Program-made: the position numbers and the translations under genes
In this document: positions 34,478-43,955 of the stretch, in pieces
Numbering within the stretch: position 1 is the stretch's first letter
Layout: the number at the start of each line of letters is the position of its first letter
The notes under the pieces: model-generated
What the model was told of the DNA's origin: nothing
Database searches by the model: none
Seen by the model: only the letters and a program-made list of their open reading frames with translations
NCBI RefSeq assembly: GCF_026340095.1
Contig: NZ_JAPEPO010000001.1
Location: 1,302,001-1,366,000 of the forward strand
DNA length: 64,000 nt
Source: Streptomyces sp. NBC_01446
Lineage (GTDB): Bacteria; Actinomycetota; Actinomycetes; Streptomycetales; Streptomycetaceae
Direction of reading: 5' to 3'

Positions 34478-35838
34478 TCAAGTTCCGGAATGGGTCGGGT
34501 TTCTGGTGATGCCCAGGATCGGGAGGGCTCGGGATGGGTTGTCGCGGATGGCGCGGGTGACCTTGGCGATGTTGGCCGCGCCGGCGGCTTTCAGGGTGCC
34601 GATCGCGAGGTTGCGGAGGGTGGCCATCGCCCGGGGTGCGGTGCCGGCGTGAACGGTGGAGGCGTCCTCGTCGAAGGTGACATCTCTGATGTGGTGGCTG
34701 GAATTTTCCACGGCCCAGTGTCCGCGCAGGTGAGAGGCCAGTTCGGCCGGAGTGGCCTGGTGGGCGTCGAGGCTGGTGACCGCATAGACGGTCTCGCGGG
34801 TCTCCTTCTTGCCGGTCTGCTTGCGGCGGCGATGGACGCGCAGGGCGAGTCGGGCGTGGGGGAAAGCGATCCCGCCGAGGTTGTCGTCGATCCCGACGGC
34901 CTTGATCGAGCGGGACTCGCGGCGGCCGTGCCCGGTGTTGGAAGCGGTGTGCTGGATGGGGACGGCCATCCAGTCCAGGCCGTCCAACTGGGCGAAGCAG
35001 GTGGACTGGTTGGTCTTGGTGACGGCGATGTAGTGCGCCTGCTTGACCTCGACGAGCCAGCTGACGTTGGCCTTCACTGAGTGCAGGGCATCGAAGGTGA
35101 TCACGTCGCCGTGCAGGTCGAGGGGTTCCAGAAGGGGCTTGAAGTGCGTGGTCTCGTTGGTCTTCGCACCGATCTCGGCCTGGGCGAGGGTGAGGGGTCG
35201 CTCGTGGGTGACGGCGGACAGCAGATGCCGGCGGGGCCGGTCGAGCCGGGCCGATCCGCGCAGTGACTTGCCGTCGACCGCGATCGCCCGCCGCTGCGGG
35301 CGGCCGTCCCCCTTCTCGTTCACCGGGGTCGTCTCGCGGTGGCGCCGGGCCAGCCAGGCGCTGACGGCCGCGTCCAGCGCATCTCCGTCGAGCCGTTCCA
35401 GGACCCGGCCGATCGCCGAGCGGGACGGAGCATGCCGCCACCGCAGCGGGTGACGGCGTACGCCCAACTGCTGCAGCACCCCGGCATCGGCCCGCGCGCC
35501 CCACTCGGCGAGTTCGTCGACGCTCCTGGCCCCCGAGACGGCCGCGGCCGCACAGACCAGCAGGATCGACACCAGCGAATACCAGCGGCCCCGCCGCGAG
35601 CGGGGATCGGGCACCGACTCCAGGAACGGACGCAGATCGGCGACGTCCCCGGGCCCGAGCGGACCCAGCTTCGTCAGCACGACAGGGATCAGGGAAGATG
35701 ACACAGCGGACACGGGAACCCTCATGATCATTTGGCTTCGACACCACAATGATCACGAACCCCGTGTCCGCACTGCCATCCACCCCAACCCGCCGCAACC
35801 CGACCACCTACGCGTCCCCGGAACTCGCGCAAGCCCTG
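34468..35838 (-). mobile_element. ISAs1-family element, left copy
   Basis: This 1371-bp element has imperfect inverted ends: CAGGGCGTGATCAAGTTCCGG at 34468 and, on the complement from 35838, CAGGGCTTGCGCGAGTTCCGG. CAGGG termini are typical of ISAs1. It carries a single transposase gene. Confidence 0.85.
34478..35731 (-). CDS. ISAs1-family transposase (left copy)
   Basis: This is a 417-residue DDE transposase. The N-terminal helper domain (FLESVPDPRSRRGRWYSLVS) precedes the catalytic core with AIAVDGKSLRGSARLDRPRR, VITFDALHSVKANVSWLVE and HLRGHWAVENSSHHIRDVTF, carrying D, D and E. ATG 35731 is taken as start; an upstream TTG at 35749 is possible. It is identical in protein sequence to the right copy at 38756-40009. 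The gene stops 10 bases inside the element. Confidence 0.88.
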   Translation of the reverse strand: MIMRVPVSAVSSSLIPVVLTKLGPLGPGDVADLRPFLESVPDPRSRRGRWYSLVSILLVCAAAAVSGARSVDELAEWGARADAGVLQQLGVRRHPLRWRHAPSRSAIGRVLERLDGDALDAAVSAWLARRHRETTPVNEKGDGRPQRRAIAVDGKSLRGSARLDRPRRHLLSAVTHERPLTLAQAEIGAKTNETTHFKPLLEPLDLHGDVITFDALHSVKANVSWLVEVKQAHYIAVTKTNQSTCFAQLDGLDWMAVPIQHTASNTGHGRRESRSIKAVGIDDNLGGIAFPHARLALRVHRRRKQTGKKETRETVYAVTSLDAHQATPAELASHLRGHWAVENSSHHIRDVTFDEDASTVHAGTAPRAMATLRNLAIGTLKAAGAANIAKVTRAIRDNPSRALPILGITRNPTHSGT

Positions 35839-35965
35839 GTGAACGCTTCGTTGGAGGCCGCGGCGATGCTGTTCTTCTCCTCGCGTTCGGTGAGAACCTG
35901 GAAGAGCATCTCGGCGCCCCGGCGGTCGAGTTCGAGGACCAGAGAGCCCTCCAGCCGCAACGGCC
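35839..35965 (-). pseudogene. IS21-family IstB helper ATPase remnant
   Basis: A minus-strand frame next to the left ISAs1 copy reads LVLELDRRGAEMLFQVLTER, then EEKNSIAAASNEAFT, the Walker-B-following region of IstB proteins. The rest is missing and the reading runs straight into the ISAs1 end, so the ISAs1 element cut or captured part of an older IS21-like element. Confidence 0.55.
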
Positions 35966-36004
35966 ATCTCGCCGACCTCCGCATCGGACGGTCAGCCAGC
36001 GAGC

Positions 36005-36598
36005 TCACGGCACGTTAGCCGACGTGCGCCCGCCGCTCAACGACGCCTGTGCCGCGTCGAACTTCGCCCGGGACTCGGCGACTTCGCCCGCGCTCCGGTC
36101 GATGCAGTCGAGCAGTGCCATGAACCCGTCCGACAATTCCCTGCCGAGCGGTGTCAGGGAGTACTCCACATGCCGGCGTCCGTCGTCGAAGACCTCGCGG
36201 GCGATGATGCCGTCCCGTTCGAGCAGCCGGAGGCTCAGCGTCAGCATCCGCTGCGAGATCGGATGTGAGGGGTCCAGCGCCGCGAGCAGTCGCTGGATCG
36301 TCGACGGGCGGTACGGTCCGGTACGGACGATCACCAGGAGCCAATTGCGCCAATAGTTGCCGATATGATCCACGACGGCCACGATCGGGTTGTCACTGCT
36401 CCGCTCGAAGCGCGCCAGTTGCCCGGCGACGTACTCGAAGAGCTCCTTCCGTGCGCCCTCGAGTCGCCCGCTCTCGGACAGATCGAGGACCGCCCGCACC
36501 CTGGCCATGGCCTGCGTGATGTCGTCACGTCCCGACGGCACGGCCGACCCAGAACCGGGGGCGTGGCCGGCGGCAGGTGCGGATCCTTTGCTGGACAT
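36005..36598 (-). CDS. HxlR family transcriptional regulator (transposon cargo)
   Basis: This 197-residue protein has a poorly conserved N-terminus of about 75 residues followed by an HxlR winged helix: WRNWLLVIVRTGPYRPSTIQ, then HPISQRMLTLSLRLLERDGI, then HVEYSLTPLGRELSDGFMAL. HxlR regulators often respond to electrophiles or quinones through Cys residues, but here the helix-turn-helix core has none. It lies upstream of the IstB remnant and near the OYE-type gene, which it may control. The 36599-36922 stretch between them holds no recognisable gene. Confidence 0.78.
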   Translation of the reverse strand: MSSKGSAPAAGHAPGSGSAVPSGRDDITQAMARVRAVLDLSESGRLEGARKELFEYVAGQLARFERSSDNPIVAVVDHIGNYWRNWLLVIVRTGPYRPSTIQRLLAALDPSHPISQRMLTLSLRLLERDGIIAREVFDDGRRHVEYSLTPLGRELSDGFMALLDCIDRSAGEVAESRAKFDAAQASLSGGRTSANVP

Positions 36599-36922
36599 GG
36601 TCGTCCTCTCTCACCCCTGCCATCGGCTCTGAGGACAGGACTACCGGGCTCGGTGCCCGCCAGAGACTACCGCCGAGACATGGGCGCGCACAGCGGACGG
36701 ATCACGGGACAGTTCTCGCGTGACGCAGTCGGCTCCGAGATGGGCGAATGTCCGGCCGCCCCTGACCCGCGGCTGGGGACAGGTAACCGTCACCGACGAC
36801 CGAGGCCACGCGACGCTAAGCTCGTCCCGACTGGTTTCTCTGCCGCCAGCCTCGATGAGTTCGCCGTGATCGTCGTCGGGCTCGGGACTGCCGGCCTCCA
36901 TCCAGTGAGCCGTCTTCGGCGG

Positions 36923-38113
36923 TCAGGCGGTCTTTCTGGACTGATCCACGAGCTGCCCCTCGTGGACATAGTTCTCGTATGCCTCGGCTAGATCCCGGTA
37001 CTTACGGAAATCGCGCAGGCCGACGAAGTCGCCGTCGCGCACGCGGTTGACGAGGTTGGTGTTCGCGATCTGCGCCCGGCCGACACCGATCAGGTCGAAG
37101 TCGCCCGCCTTGAGTCCACTGCGGACACGCACGATGTCCTCCTCCAATCGCAGCTCGGGATCTTCGTTGTCGAAGATGTCGCGGGCGAGGTCGGTGGTCA
37201 GCCCGACGCTCCCGACCGCGACGACGGGGCGGTCCGTCATCGTCTTCACCCATGAGGCGAGGCTCCGCCGCGAGTCCAGCTCGGGCCAGGCCGCCGCGTC
37301 GAAGCGGCGCGTCGAAACGTGGAACATGTCCACGCCGGCGTCTCGCATGCGCGCGAGGAACGGACCCAGGTCGTCGGGATGCTCCGCGATCCGCGCCCCG
37401 TAGTCCACTTCCTTCCACTGCGAGAAGCGGCAGGATATGACAAAGTCGGGTCCGGTCGCGGCCCGGATCGCGGACACGATCTCCGCCGGATATGCGGCGC
37501 GCTCGGCCAGCGTCGCTCCGCCGTACTCGTCGTCGCGCCTGTTGGTCTCGTGCCAGAGGAACAGGTCGAGCAGGTAGCCGTGGGCACAGTGCACCTCGAT
37601 ACCATGCGCGCCTACCTCCTGCGCGATCAGTGCACTCTGAACGTACGCCTCCTTGGTGTCTTCGAGATCCCGCCTCGTCATCGCCTCACCGTTCGGGCGG
37701 TCCTCCTGCACAAGTCCTGACGGGCTGAGCGCCGGATGACCAGGGTGCGGGTTGGGTACGCCGTCGAGCACCAGGCGCAGCGCGCCCGGATGCCACAGCT
37801 GCATGAGAAACACCGTGTCGCCCGTCCCGAGCACGGCGTGGGCGACGCGACGCCAGTCGTCCACCGTCTCTCGGCCGATAATGCCGAAGGCCGGTTGCCA
37901 GTAAGCCGCGGGGTGGTCAGGGGCGGCGCCCTCGGAAATGATGACGCCCGAACCGCCCTCGGCCGTCCTGCGCAAGGTGTCCGCCATTCCCGGCGTGGGC
38001 CGGTAGTCGCGGGTGCCGCGCTGCATCGCGGGCAGGACGAAGCGATTGCGAACGGTGGTCGCGTTCACCTGCACCGGTGCGAAAAGGGGGTTCGGTTCAC
38101 CATGTATTTGCAT
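36923..38113 (-). CDS. Old Yellow Enzyme family NADH:flavin oxidoreductase (transposon cargo)
   Basis: This 396-residue FMN TIM-barrel enzyme contains NRFVLPAMQRGTRDYRPTPG, LMQLWHPGALRLV, the active-site region IEVHCAHGYLLDLFLWHETN, then RRDDEYGG, and a phosphate-binding VVAVGSVG. It belongs to the 2,4-dienoyl-CoA reductase/trimethylamine dehydrogenase-like branch but lacks the C-terminal Fe-S and dinucleotide domains. ATG 38113 follows GGAGAGG. Such enzymes reduce activated double bonds in enones, quinones or nitro compounds. Being transposon cargo, it may give a mobile detoxification or degradation trait. Confidence 0.83.
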   Translation of the reverse strand: MQIHGEPNPLFAPVQVNATTVRNRFVLPAMQRGTRDYRPTPGMADTLRRTAEGGSGVIISEGAAPDHPAAYWQPAFGIIGRETVDDWRRVAHAVLGTGDTVFLMQLWHPGALRLVLDGVPNPHPGHPALSPSGLVQEDRPNGEAMTRRDLEDTKEAYVQSALIAQEVGAHGIEVHCAHGYLLDLFLWHETNRRDDEYGGATLAERAAYPAEIVSAIRAATGPDFVISCRFSQWKEVDYGARIAEHPDDLGPFLARMRDAGVDMFHVSTRRFDAAAWPELDSRRSLASWVKTMTDRPVVAVGSVGLTTDLARDIFDNEDPELRLEEDIVRVRSGLKAGDFDLIGVGRAQIANTNLVNRVRDGDFVGLRDFRKYRDLAEAYENYVHEGQLVDQSRKTA

Positions 38114-38648
38114 CTGCTGCACCTCTCCGTCGTGGCCTGACCGGAACATCGGCGACGTTACCGGCGGCCCATTCGGCGAACAATTAGGCACTTTCTTGTT
38201 CGTATTCGACTCGGTGCCGATTTCTGCGAGGGCCGTACATGAGCCGGCGCCCCTGTTGCCTTCTCGGCCGATCGTTCTCGCCCAGACTGCCGCACTCGAT
38301 CAGCCGCTCTTCCGGGTCAAGGAGAACCGTGCCGCTCTCTTCCCTCAGCTCAACGCCCTCGAGTGGGACGAGCAATCCAAGGCGCGCATCAGCGTGGCCC
38401 GCACCGAGGAGACCGACGGGCTCGGCGTCACCACGGCCTCCGGCGAGGTCGCCGACGCCACCACGCTCGCCCGCGACCTTCCGCAGCCTGGTCATCAGCC
38501 TCGCCCACCTCGCCGGATGGCGAAACAACGCCGCCGCCCACGACCACTATCGCAACCACCCAGCCGACGCCCTACGCAGACTCGGTCTCATCACATGAGC
38601 ACGCATCACGCCTGAGAGTCGAACCGAAAGCGCGGCTGCGCTCGACGA
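38114..38648. other. Degenerate stretch inside the composite transposon
   Basis: A plus-strand frame ends at 38598 with VISLAHLAGWRNNAAAHDHY, then RNHPADALRRLGLIT, preceded in a different frame by a plausible coding segment (RVKENRAALFPQLNALEWDE). It looks like the broken C-terminal half of a gene, possibly from another mobile element. I cannot assign the family. Confidence 0.35.
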
Positions 38649-40019
38649 CAGGGCTTGCGCGAGTTCCGGGGACGCGTAGGTGGTCGGGTTGCGGCGGGTT
38701 GGGGTGGATGGCAGTGCGGACACGGGGTTCGTGATCATTGTGGTGTCGAAGCCAAATGATCATGAGGGTTCCCGTGTCCGCTGTGTCATCTTCCCTGATC
38801 CCTGTCGTGCTGACGAAGCTGGGTCCGCTCGGGCCCGGGGACGTCGCCGATCTGCGTCCGTTCCTGGAGTCGGTGCCCGATCCCCGCTCGCGGCGGGGCC
38901 GCTGGTATTCGCTGGTGTCGATCCTGCTGGTCTGTGCGGCCGCGGCCGTCTCGGGGGCCAGGAGCGTCGACGAACTCGCCGAGTGGGGCGCGCGGGCCGA
39001 TGCCGGGGTGCTGCAGCAGTTGGGCGTACGCCGTCACCCGCTGCGGTGGCGGCATGCTCCGTCCCGCTCGGCGATCGGCCGGGTCCTGGAACGGCTCGAC
39101 GGAGATGCGCTGGACGCGGCCGTCAGCGCCTGGCTGGCCCGGCGCCACCGCGAGACGACCCCGGTGAACGAGAAGGGGGACGGCCGCCCGCAGCGGCGGG
39201 CGATCGCGGTCGACGGCAAGTCACTGCGCGGATCGGCCCGGCTCGACCGGCCCCGCCGGCATCTGCTGTCCGCCGTCACCCACGAGCGACCCCTCACCCT
39301 CGCCCAGGCCGAGATCGGTGCGAAGACCAACGAGACCACGCACTTCAAGCCCCTTCTGGAACCCCTCGACCTGCACGGCGACGTGATCACCTTCGATGCC
39401 CTGCACTCAGTGAAGGCCAACGTCAGCTGGCTCGTCGAGGTCAAGCAGGCGCACTACATCGCCGTCACCAAGACCAACCAGTCCACCTGCTTCGCCCAGT
39501 TGGACGGCCTGGACTGGATGGCCGTCCCCATCCAGCACACCGCTTCCAACACCGGGCACGGCCGCCGCGAGTCCCGCTCGATCAAGGCCGTCGGGATCGA
39601 CGACAACCTCGGCGGGATCGCTTTCCCCCACGCCCGACTCGCCCTGCGCGTCCATCGCCGCCGCAAGCAGACCGGCAAGAAGGAGACCCGCGAGACCGTC
39701 TATGCGGTCACCAGCCTCGACGCCCACCAGGCCACTCCGGCCGAACTGGCCTCTCACCTGCGCGGACACTGGGCCGTGGAAAATTCCAGCCACCACATCA
39801 GAGATGTCACCTTCGACGAGGACGCCTCCACCGTTCACGCCGGCACCGCACCCCGGGCGATGGCCACCCTCCGCAACCTCGCGATCGGCACCCTGAAAGC
39901 CGCCGGCGCGGCCAACATCGCCAAGGTCACCCGCGCCATCCGCGACAACCCATCCCGAGCCCTCCCGATCCTGGGCATCACCAGAAACCCGACCCATTCC
40001 GGAACTTGATCACGCCCTG
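38649..40019 (+). mobile_element. ISAs1-family element, right copy (inverted)
   Basis: This is a second 1371-bp copy, in opposite orientation to the left one and with the same terminal repeats. Its right end is followed directly by GGTTGTCGC, the right half of the target duplication. Confidence 0.85.
38756..40009 (+). CDS. ISAs1-family transposase (right copy)
   Basis: This 417-residue protein has the same sequence as that of the left copy (34478-35731), with the same catalytic motifs AIAVDGKSLRGSAR, VITFDALHSVKANV and GHWAVENSSHHIRD. A long frame seems to run from this element through 40650, but it is an out-of-frame accident across the junction with the MFS tail. Confidence 0.88.
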   Translation: MIMRVPVSAVSSSLIPVVLTKLGPLGPGDVADLRPFLESVPDPRSRRGRWYSLVSILLVCAAAAVSGARSVDELAEWGARADAGVLQQLGVRRHPLRWRHAPSRSAIGRVLERLDGDALDAAVSAWLARRHRETTPVNEKGDGRPQRRAIAVDGKSLRGSARLDRPRRHLLSAVTHERPLTLAQAEIGAKTNETTHFKPLLEPLDLHGDVITFDALHSVKANVSWLVEVKQAHYIAVTKTNQSTCFAQLDGLDWMAVPIQHTASNTGHGRRESRSIKAVGIDDNLGGIAFPHARLALRVHRRRKQTGKKETRETVYAVTSLDAHQATPAELASHLRGHWAVENSSHHIRDVTFDEDASTVHAGTAPRAMATLRNLAIGTLKAAGAANIAKVTRAIRDNPSRALPILGITRNPTHSGT

Positions 40020-40028
40020 GGTTGTCGC
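40020..40028 (+). repeat. 9-bp target-site duplication, right copy
   Basis: GGTTGTCGC follows the right ISAs1 end and repeats 34459-34467. Joining the two sides through one copy restores the frame of the MFS gene. Confidence 0.85.
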
Positions 40029-40852
40029 CCCCTCGGCACCGCCGCTCGCCACCGTCGCCCCGACCGTGCCCAAGGATGCCATGTCCGACGTTCCGTCCTC
40101 CGGCGGCATAACGGTCAGCGGCTACATCCGCGGCGCCGAATCCGCCCCCGTACAGGGGGCTGCCGTCACCCTCATCTCGCCGGCAATTGGGCCGTACAGT
40201 GACCCATTCGGACGGCTCCTACAGGGTGGCCGCGCCAGCCTCGGACAGTTACGTACTCATCGCCTCCGCCGACGGATACCAACCCCAGGTCTCCGCTGTC
40301 GTGGTGGGCGAGGAGCCGGTCTCGCACGACATCCTGCTCTCCGGCACCAGCGGCCTGATCGGCACGGTGAGGTCGGCCGAGGGCAAGGAGCCGGTCGGCA
40401 GCGCCATAGTGGTCGCGGCCGATGTGCGCGGCGACGTGCTCGCGGCCGGGCTCACCGACCCGGACGGCACCTTCGCCTTCACCGGGATGGTGCCCGGGCA
40501 GCTGACCCTCGCGGTGACCGCGACCGGGTACCGCCCACTGGCTCTGCCCGTCGAAGTTTCCGCCCAGGGCGTGACCAGGACCGAGATCGATCTGCTCTCC
40601 GGCTCACAGGTGACGGGTGTGGTGGAGGCGGCGGGTCGGCCGCTGGCTGACGCACGGGTGACGCTCGTCGACGTGGCCGGCAACGTGGTCGCCAGCACGG
40701 CCACCGGCGAGGACGGGGGGTATGCCTTCACCGACCTGGACAGTGGCGAGTACACGGTCATCGCCACCGGCTACCCGCCGAAGGCCACCGGCCTGTCCGT
40801 GCAGGGCAGCATCGACGGCCACGACATCGAACTCGCCCACCCCGGCGAGTAA
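40021..40852 (+). pseudogene. Severed C-terminal domain of the MFS exporter: three carboxypeptidase-regulatory-like repeats
   Basis: Read in the MFS frame, the sequence after the transposon continues PSAPPLATVAPTVPKDAMSD, then GGITVSGYIRGAESAPVQGA, AVTLISP. A small deletion near 40180 shifts the frame, after which 40187-40852 gives the rest of three tandem repeats of about 75-85 residues: SDGSYRVAAPASDSYVLIAS; GTVRSAEGKEPVGSAIVVAA with DPDGTFAFTG; and GVVEAAGRPLADARVTLVDV with GEDGGYAFTDLDSGEYTVIA. These are CnaB/carboxypeptidase-regulatory-like beta-sandwiches. The part is now without promoter or start and has begun to decay. Confidence 0.72.
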
Positions 40853-40864
40853 CAGGGCCCCGGA

Positions 40865-40890
40865 CCGGGCGTGTTTGAAAGCGCGCCCGG
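40865..40890 (+). terminator. Stem-loop after the MFS tail
   Basis: CCGGGCG (40865-40871) pairs with CGCCCGG (40884-40890) around a 12-base loop, 13 bases after the stop of the former MFS gene, and probably served as its terminator. Confidence 0.5.
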
Positions 40891-40998
40891 CCCGGTAGGA
40901 CTGAACCCCTGCCACGAGCTGATCAACCTGCCCACCCTCATGCAGGAACTGTGGCTCCTGCAACAGGACCCCGATGCGCCTGAAGGAGGACGCACACG

Positions 40999-41232
40999 GT
41001 CACGTCCTCGTGGGCCTACTGGCAGCCGCTGTGGTCAAACGGCCGCCGCTCCCGTCGGCTCGCTTCTGCCGAGACGGCCCTGCTGGCCGAGCACCTCGTC
41101 CCTGGCAACGATCACCCGACGCTCGACATCGGCAGCGGCGACGGTGCGCTCGCCCGTCACCTCCACCACCAGCTCGGCTTCCGCACCACCGGTCTCGATT
41201 GGTCCCGCGCCGTTGCCTTGGTCGAGCGGTGA
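40999..41232 (+). pseudogene. SAM-dependent methyltransferase, N-terminal fragment
   Basis: The frame reads SWAYWQPLWSNGRRSRRLAS, then HLVPGNDHPTLDIGSGDGAL and HLHHQLGFRTTGLDWSRAVA before TGA. LDIGSGDGAL is motif I of class I methyltransferases and the order fits the start of a methyltransferase-11/25 protein. The gene is cut after about 77 codons and no acceptable start codon precedes it: an in-frame TGA lies at 40981 and the expected start is GTC. It is dead. Confidence 0.55.
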
Positions 41233-41244
41233 CGCGGTGGGCGG

Positions 41245-42129
41245 TCAGCCGCCGAGGATCTCGCGCGCCAGCTTGGCCGTCTCGGTCGGCGTCTTGCCGA
41301 CCTTCACGCCGGCGGCCTCGAGGGCCTCCTTCTTGGCCTGTGCGGTGCCAGAAGAGCCGGACACGATCGCGCCCGCGTGACCCATCGTCTTGCCCTCAGG
41401 GGCGGTGAAGCCCGCGACGTAGCCGACGACCGGCTTGGTGACGTGCTTGGCGATGTAGTCCGCCGCACGCTCCTCGGCGTCGCCGCCGATCTCACCGATC
41501 ATGACGATCAGGTCGGTGTCGGGGTCCGCCTCGAACGCCTCGAGGGCGTCGATGTGCGTCGTACCGATGACCGGGTCGCCACCGATGCCGACGGCCGACG
41601 AGAAGCCGAGGTCACGGAGCTCGTACATCATCTGGTACGTCAGCGTGCCGGACTTCGAGACCAGACCGATGCGGCCCGGCTTCGTGATGTCGCCCGGGAT
41701 GATGCCGGCGTTCGACTGGCCCGGGGTGATGAGACCGGGGCAGTTCGGGCCGATGATGCGGGTCTTGTTGCCCTTCGACTTCGCGTACGCCCAGAAGGCG
41801 GCGGAGTCGTGGACGGCGATGCCCTCGGTGATGACGACGGCGAGGGGGATCTCGGCGTCGATCGCCTCGACGACGGCGGCCTTGGAGAAGGCCGGCGGCA
41901 CGAAGAGGACGGACACGTTGGCGCCCGTGGCCTCCATCGCTTCCTTGACCGTGCCGAAGACCGGGACCTCGGTGCCGTCGAAGTCGACCTTGGTGCCGGC
42001 CTTGCGCGGGTTCACGCCGCCGACGATGTTCGTGCCGTCACCGAGCATGAGCTTGGTGTGCTTCATGCCCGTGGCACCGGTCATGCCCTGGACGATGACC
42101 TTGCTGTCCTTGGTGAGGAAGATAGCCAT
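41245..42129 (-). CDS. sucD: Succinyl-CoA ligase, alpha subunit
   Basis: This 294-residue protein begins [21 protein letters not shown]. It has the CoA-binding [26 protein letters not shown], and the phosphorylated active-site His in [21 protein letters not shown]. With SucC it interconverts succinyl-CoA and succinate with formation of a nucleoside triphosphate in the TCA cycle. It follows sucC by 21 bases. Although housekeeping, its location links the succinyl-CoA made by PcaF to central metabolism. Confidence 0.95.
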   Translation of the reverse strand: MAIFLTKDSKVIVQGMTGATGMKHTKLMLGDGTNIVGGVNPRKAGTKVDFDGTEVPVFGTVKEAMEATGANVSVLFVPPAFSKAAVVEAIDAEIPLAVVITEGIAVHDSAAFWAYAKSKGNKTRIIGPNCPGLITPGQSNAGIIPGDITKPGRIGLVSKSGTLTYQMMYELRDLGFSSAVGIGGDPVIGTTHIDALEAFEADPDTDLIVMIGEIGGDAEERAADYIAKHVTKPVVGYVAGFTAPEGKTMGHAGAIVSGSSGTAQAKKEALEAAGVKVGKTPTETAKLAREILGG

Positions 42130-42150
42130 GGTGGTCTGAGTCCCTCTTCC

Positions 42151-43332
42151 TTACTTCGCAGCCGCGGCGAGCTCGGCGGCCTTGTCGGCCGCGCCGTCCA
42201 TGGTGTCCACACGCTGAACGAGCGGGTGGTTGGCGTCGCTCAGGATCTTGCGACCGAGCTCCGCGTTGTTGCCGTCGAGGCGCACGACCAGCGGCTTGGT
42301 GACCGCTTCGCCCTTGTCGGCGAGAAGGGCCAGGGCCTGCACGATGCCGTTGGCGACCTCGTCGCAGGCGGTGATGCCACCGAAGACGTTGACGAAGACG
42401 GACTTGACGTCCGGGTCGCCGAGGATGATCTCCAGGCCGTTCGCCATCACCTGGGCGGACGCGCCGCCACCGATGTCCAGGAAGTTGGCCGGCTTCACGT
42501 TGCCGTGGTTCTCACCGGCGTACGCGACGACGTCCAGGGTCGACATGACCAGGCCGGCGCCGTTGCCGATGATGCCGACCTCGCCGTCCAGCTTGACGTA
42601 GTTGAGGTTCTTGGCCTTGGCGGCAGCCTCGAGCGGGTTGGCTGCGTCCTTGTCCTCGAGCGCCTCGTGGTCGGGCTGGCGGAAGTCCGCGTTCTCGTCG
42701 AGCGAGACCTTGCCGTCAAGGGCGATGACCTTGCCGGAGGCGACCTTGGCGAGCGGGTTCACCTCGACGAGGAGGGCGTCCTCCTTGATGAAGGTGTCCC
42801 ACAGCGTCACCAGGATGTCGGCGACCTGGTCGGCGACCTCGGCCGGGAACTTCGCCTGGGCGACGATCTCCTGGGCCTTCTCCTTGGAGACACCCTCGTT
42901 GGCGTCGACCGGCACCTTCGCGAGGGCGTCGGGGTTCTCCTCCGCGACGACCTCGATCTCCACGCCGCCCTGGACGGACGCCATGGCGAGGAAGGTGCGG
43001 TTGGTGCGGTCGAGGAGGTACGAGACGTAGTACTCCTCGAGGATCTCCGGAGCGGTCTCGGTAATCATCACCTTGTGGACCGTGTGGCCCTTGATGTCCA
43101 TGCCGAGGATGTCCGTCGCGCGGGCGACGGCCTCGTCCGGGGTGGCGGCGAGCTTGACGCCGCCGGCCTTGCCGCGGCCTCCGACCTTCACCTGCGCCTT
43201 GATGACGGACTTGCCGCCCAGTCGCTCGGTGGCCTCGCGGGCCGCCTCAGGCGTGTCGATGACTTCACCGGCCAGCACCGGTACACCGTGCTTGGCGAAG
43301 AGGTCCCTCGCCTGGTACTCGAACAGGTCCAC
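42151..43332 (-). CDS. sucC: Succinyl-CoA ligase, beta subunit
   Basis: This 393-residue ATP-grasp protein begins [20 protein letters not shown]. It contains [19 protein letters not shown], the metal-binding [11 protein letters not shown], the [20 protein letters not shown] loop and [19 protein letters not shown], all standard for SucC. It is the first gene of the sucCD operon. The 43333-43796 upstream stretch is AT-richer than its surroundings and holds the promoter but no convincing gene. Confidence 0.95.
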   Translation of the reverse strand: MDLFEYQARDLFAKHGVPVLAGEVIDTPEAAREATERLGGKSVIKAQVKVGGRGKAGGVKLAATPDEAVARATDILGMDIKGHTVHKVMITETAPEILEEYYVSYLLDRTNRTFLAMASVQGGVEIEVVAEENPDALAKVPVDANEGVSKEKAQEIVAQAKFPAEVADQVADILVTLWDTFIKEDALLVEVNPLAKVASGKVIALDGKVSLDENADFRQPDHEALEDKDAANPLEAAAKAKNLNYVKLDGEVGIIGNGAGLVMSTLDVVAYAGENHGNVKPANFLDIGGGASAQVMANGLEIILGDPDVKSVFVNVFGGITACDEVANGIVQALALLADKGEAVTKPLVVRLDGNNAELGRKILSDANHPLVQRVDTMDGAADKAAELAAAAK

Positions 43333-43796
43333 GCGCGTCCGTCCCTTTTCCGTGATCTCGCAGTTGATTTAATGCGTAGGCGTGCCGCGAGGGGAATTGT
43401 GACGGCATTTTTCACCAGGAAGGCGTACACCGTGACTGGCACGCGGCATGTCCATCCAGCAGGTTATCCCCGCGCTCGGCCGGACCATAAATCGCAGGCC
43501 ACATATGAGCGGTGATTACAGTCACAGATGCCGTTGAGGAAATACTTCGCTCCGCCGACCACGAGACGCTGGATCGTGGCCTCGCGCGCGGCGTCCTGAG
43601 TTTTCTGCGCCGAGCTCAGCACATGCTCGGCGAAGTTCTCCAGCACACAGAAATGCACGCGCGTTCGGGCACGGCCTACTACCCAATGTCAAGCCCTCAC
43701 AATAGCGGGAATGTGTGTACAGCGATGCTGAACGCGCATGAGAAAAATAGCCGGGGCCCGCCCCTGCACGTGCTTCTGCCGCTATTGTCGAATGTC

Positions 43797-43955
43797 ATGG
43801 AAAAGCAGCGACGGAAATACCTCGAGTGTCCCTGCGGCGAACTGCTCGAGGGCAGCAACAACGACGCCCTCGTAGCCGGGGTCCAGGCTCATCTGCGCGC
43901 GGCGCACCCCCACTTGGAGTACGACCGGGAGCAGATCCTGCTCATGGCCTACTGA
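43797..43955 (+). CDS. DUF1059-like small protein
   Basis: From ATG 43797 a 52-residue protein reads MEKQRRKYLECPCGELLEGS, then LVAGVQAHLRAAHPHLEYDR. The CPCG pair with a later HLRAAHP recalls DUF1059 proteins, which carry a small Cys/His metal-site pattern. A longer frame open from 43512 has no coding character upstream of 43797, so the short form is preferred. It ends 7 bases into the convergent lyase gene. The function is unknown. Confidence 0.5.
   Translation: MEKQRRKYLECPCGELLEGSNNDALVAGVQAHLRAAHPHLEYDREQILLMAY

Larger units (their letters stand above)
34468..40019. mobile_element. ISAs1 composite transposon carrying HxlR and OYE-type genes
   Basis: Two 1371-bp ISAs1 copies (34468-35838 and 38649-40019) lie in inverted orientation with a 2.8-kb cargo between them. 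The outer flanks are the direct repeat GGTTGTCGC, whereas the inner flanks do not match, so the whole unit moved together. The copies appear identical through their transposase genes, which implies recent activity. The cargo holds an IstB remnant, an HxlR regulator, an OYE-family oxidoreductase and a degenerate stretch. The insertion split the MFS gene near codon 531. Confidence 0.85.

Noticed and set aside
38680..40650. Long plus-strand frame running from the ISAs1 copy into the MFS tail
   Set aside because: It uses the wrong frame of the transposase and of the beta repeats. The true frames are 38756-40009 and 40187-40852.
41377..43515. 712-codon open frame antisense to sucCD
   Set aside because: The opposite strand encodes two highly conserved enzymes; the frame is a GC-skew shadow with no motif.
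43512..43796. N-terminal extension of the DUF1059-like protein
   Set aside because: The first 95 residues have no family similarity and the AT-rich sequence looks like promoter DNA for sucC and its neighbours. The conserved part starts at ATG 43797.
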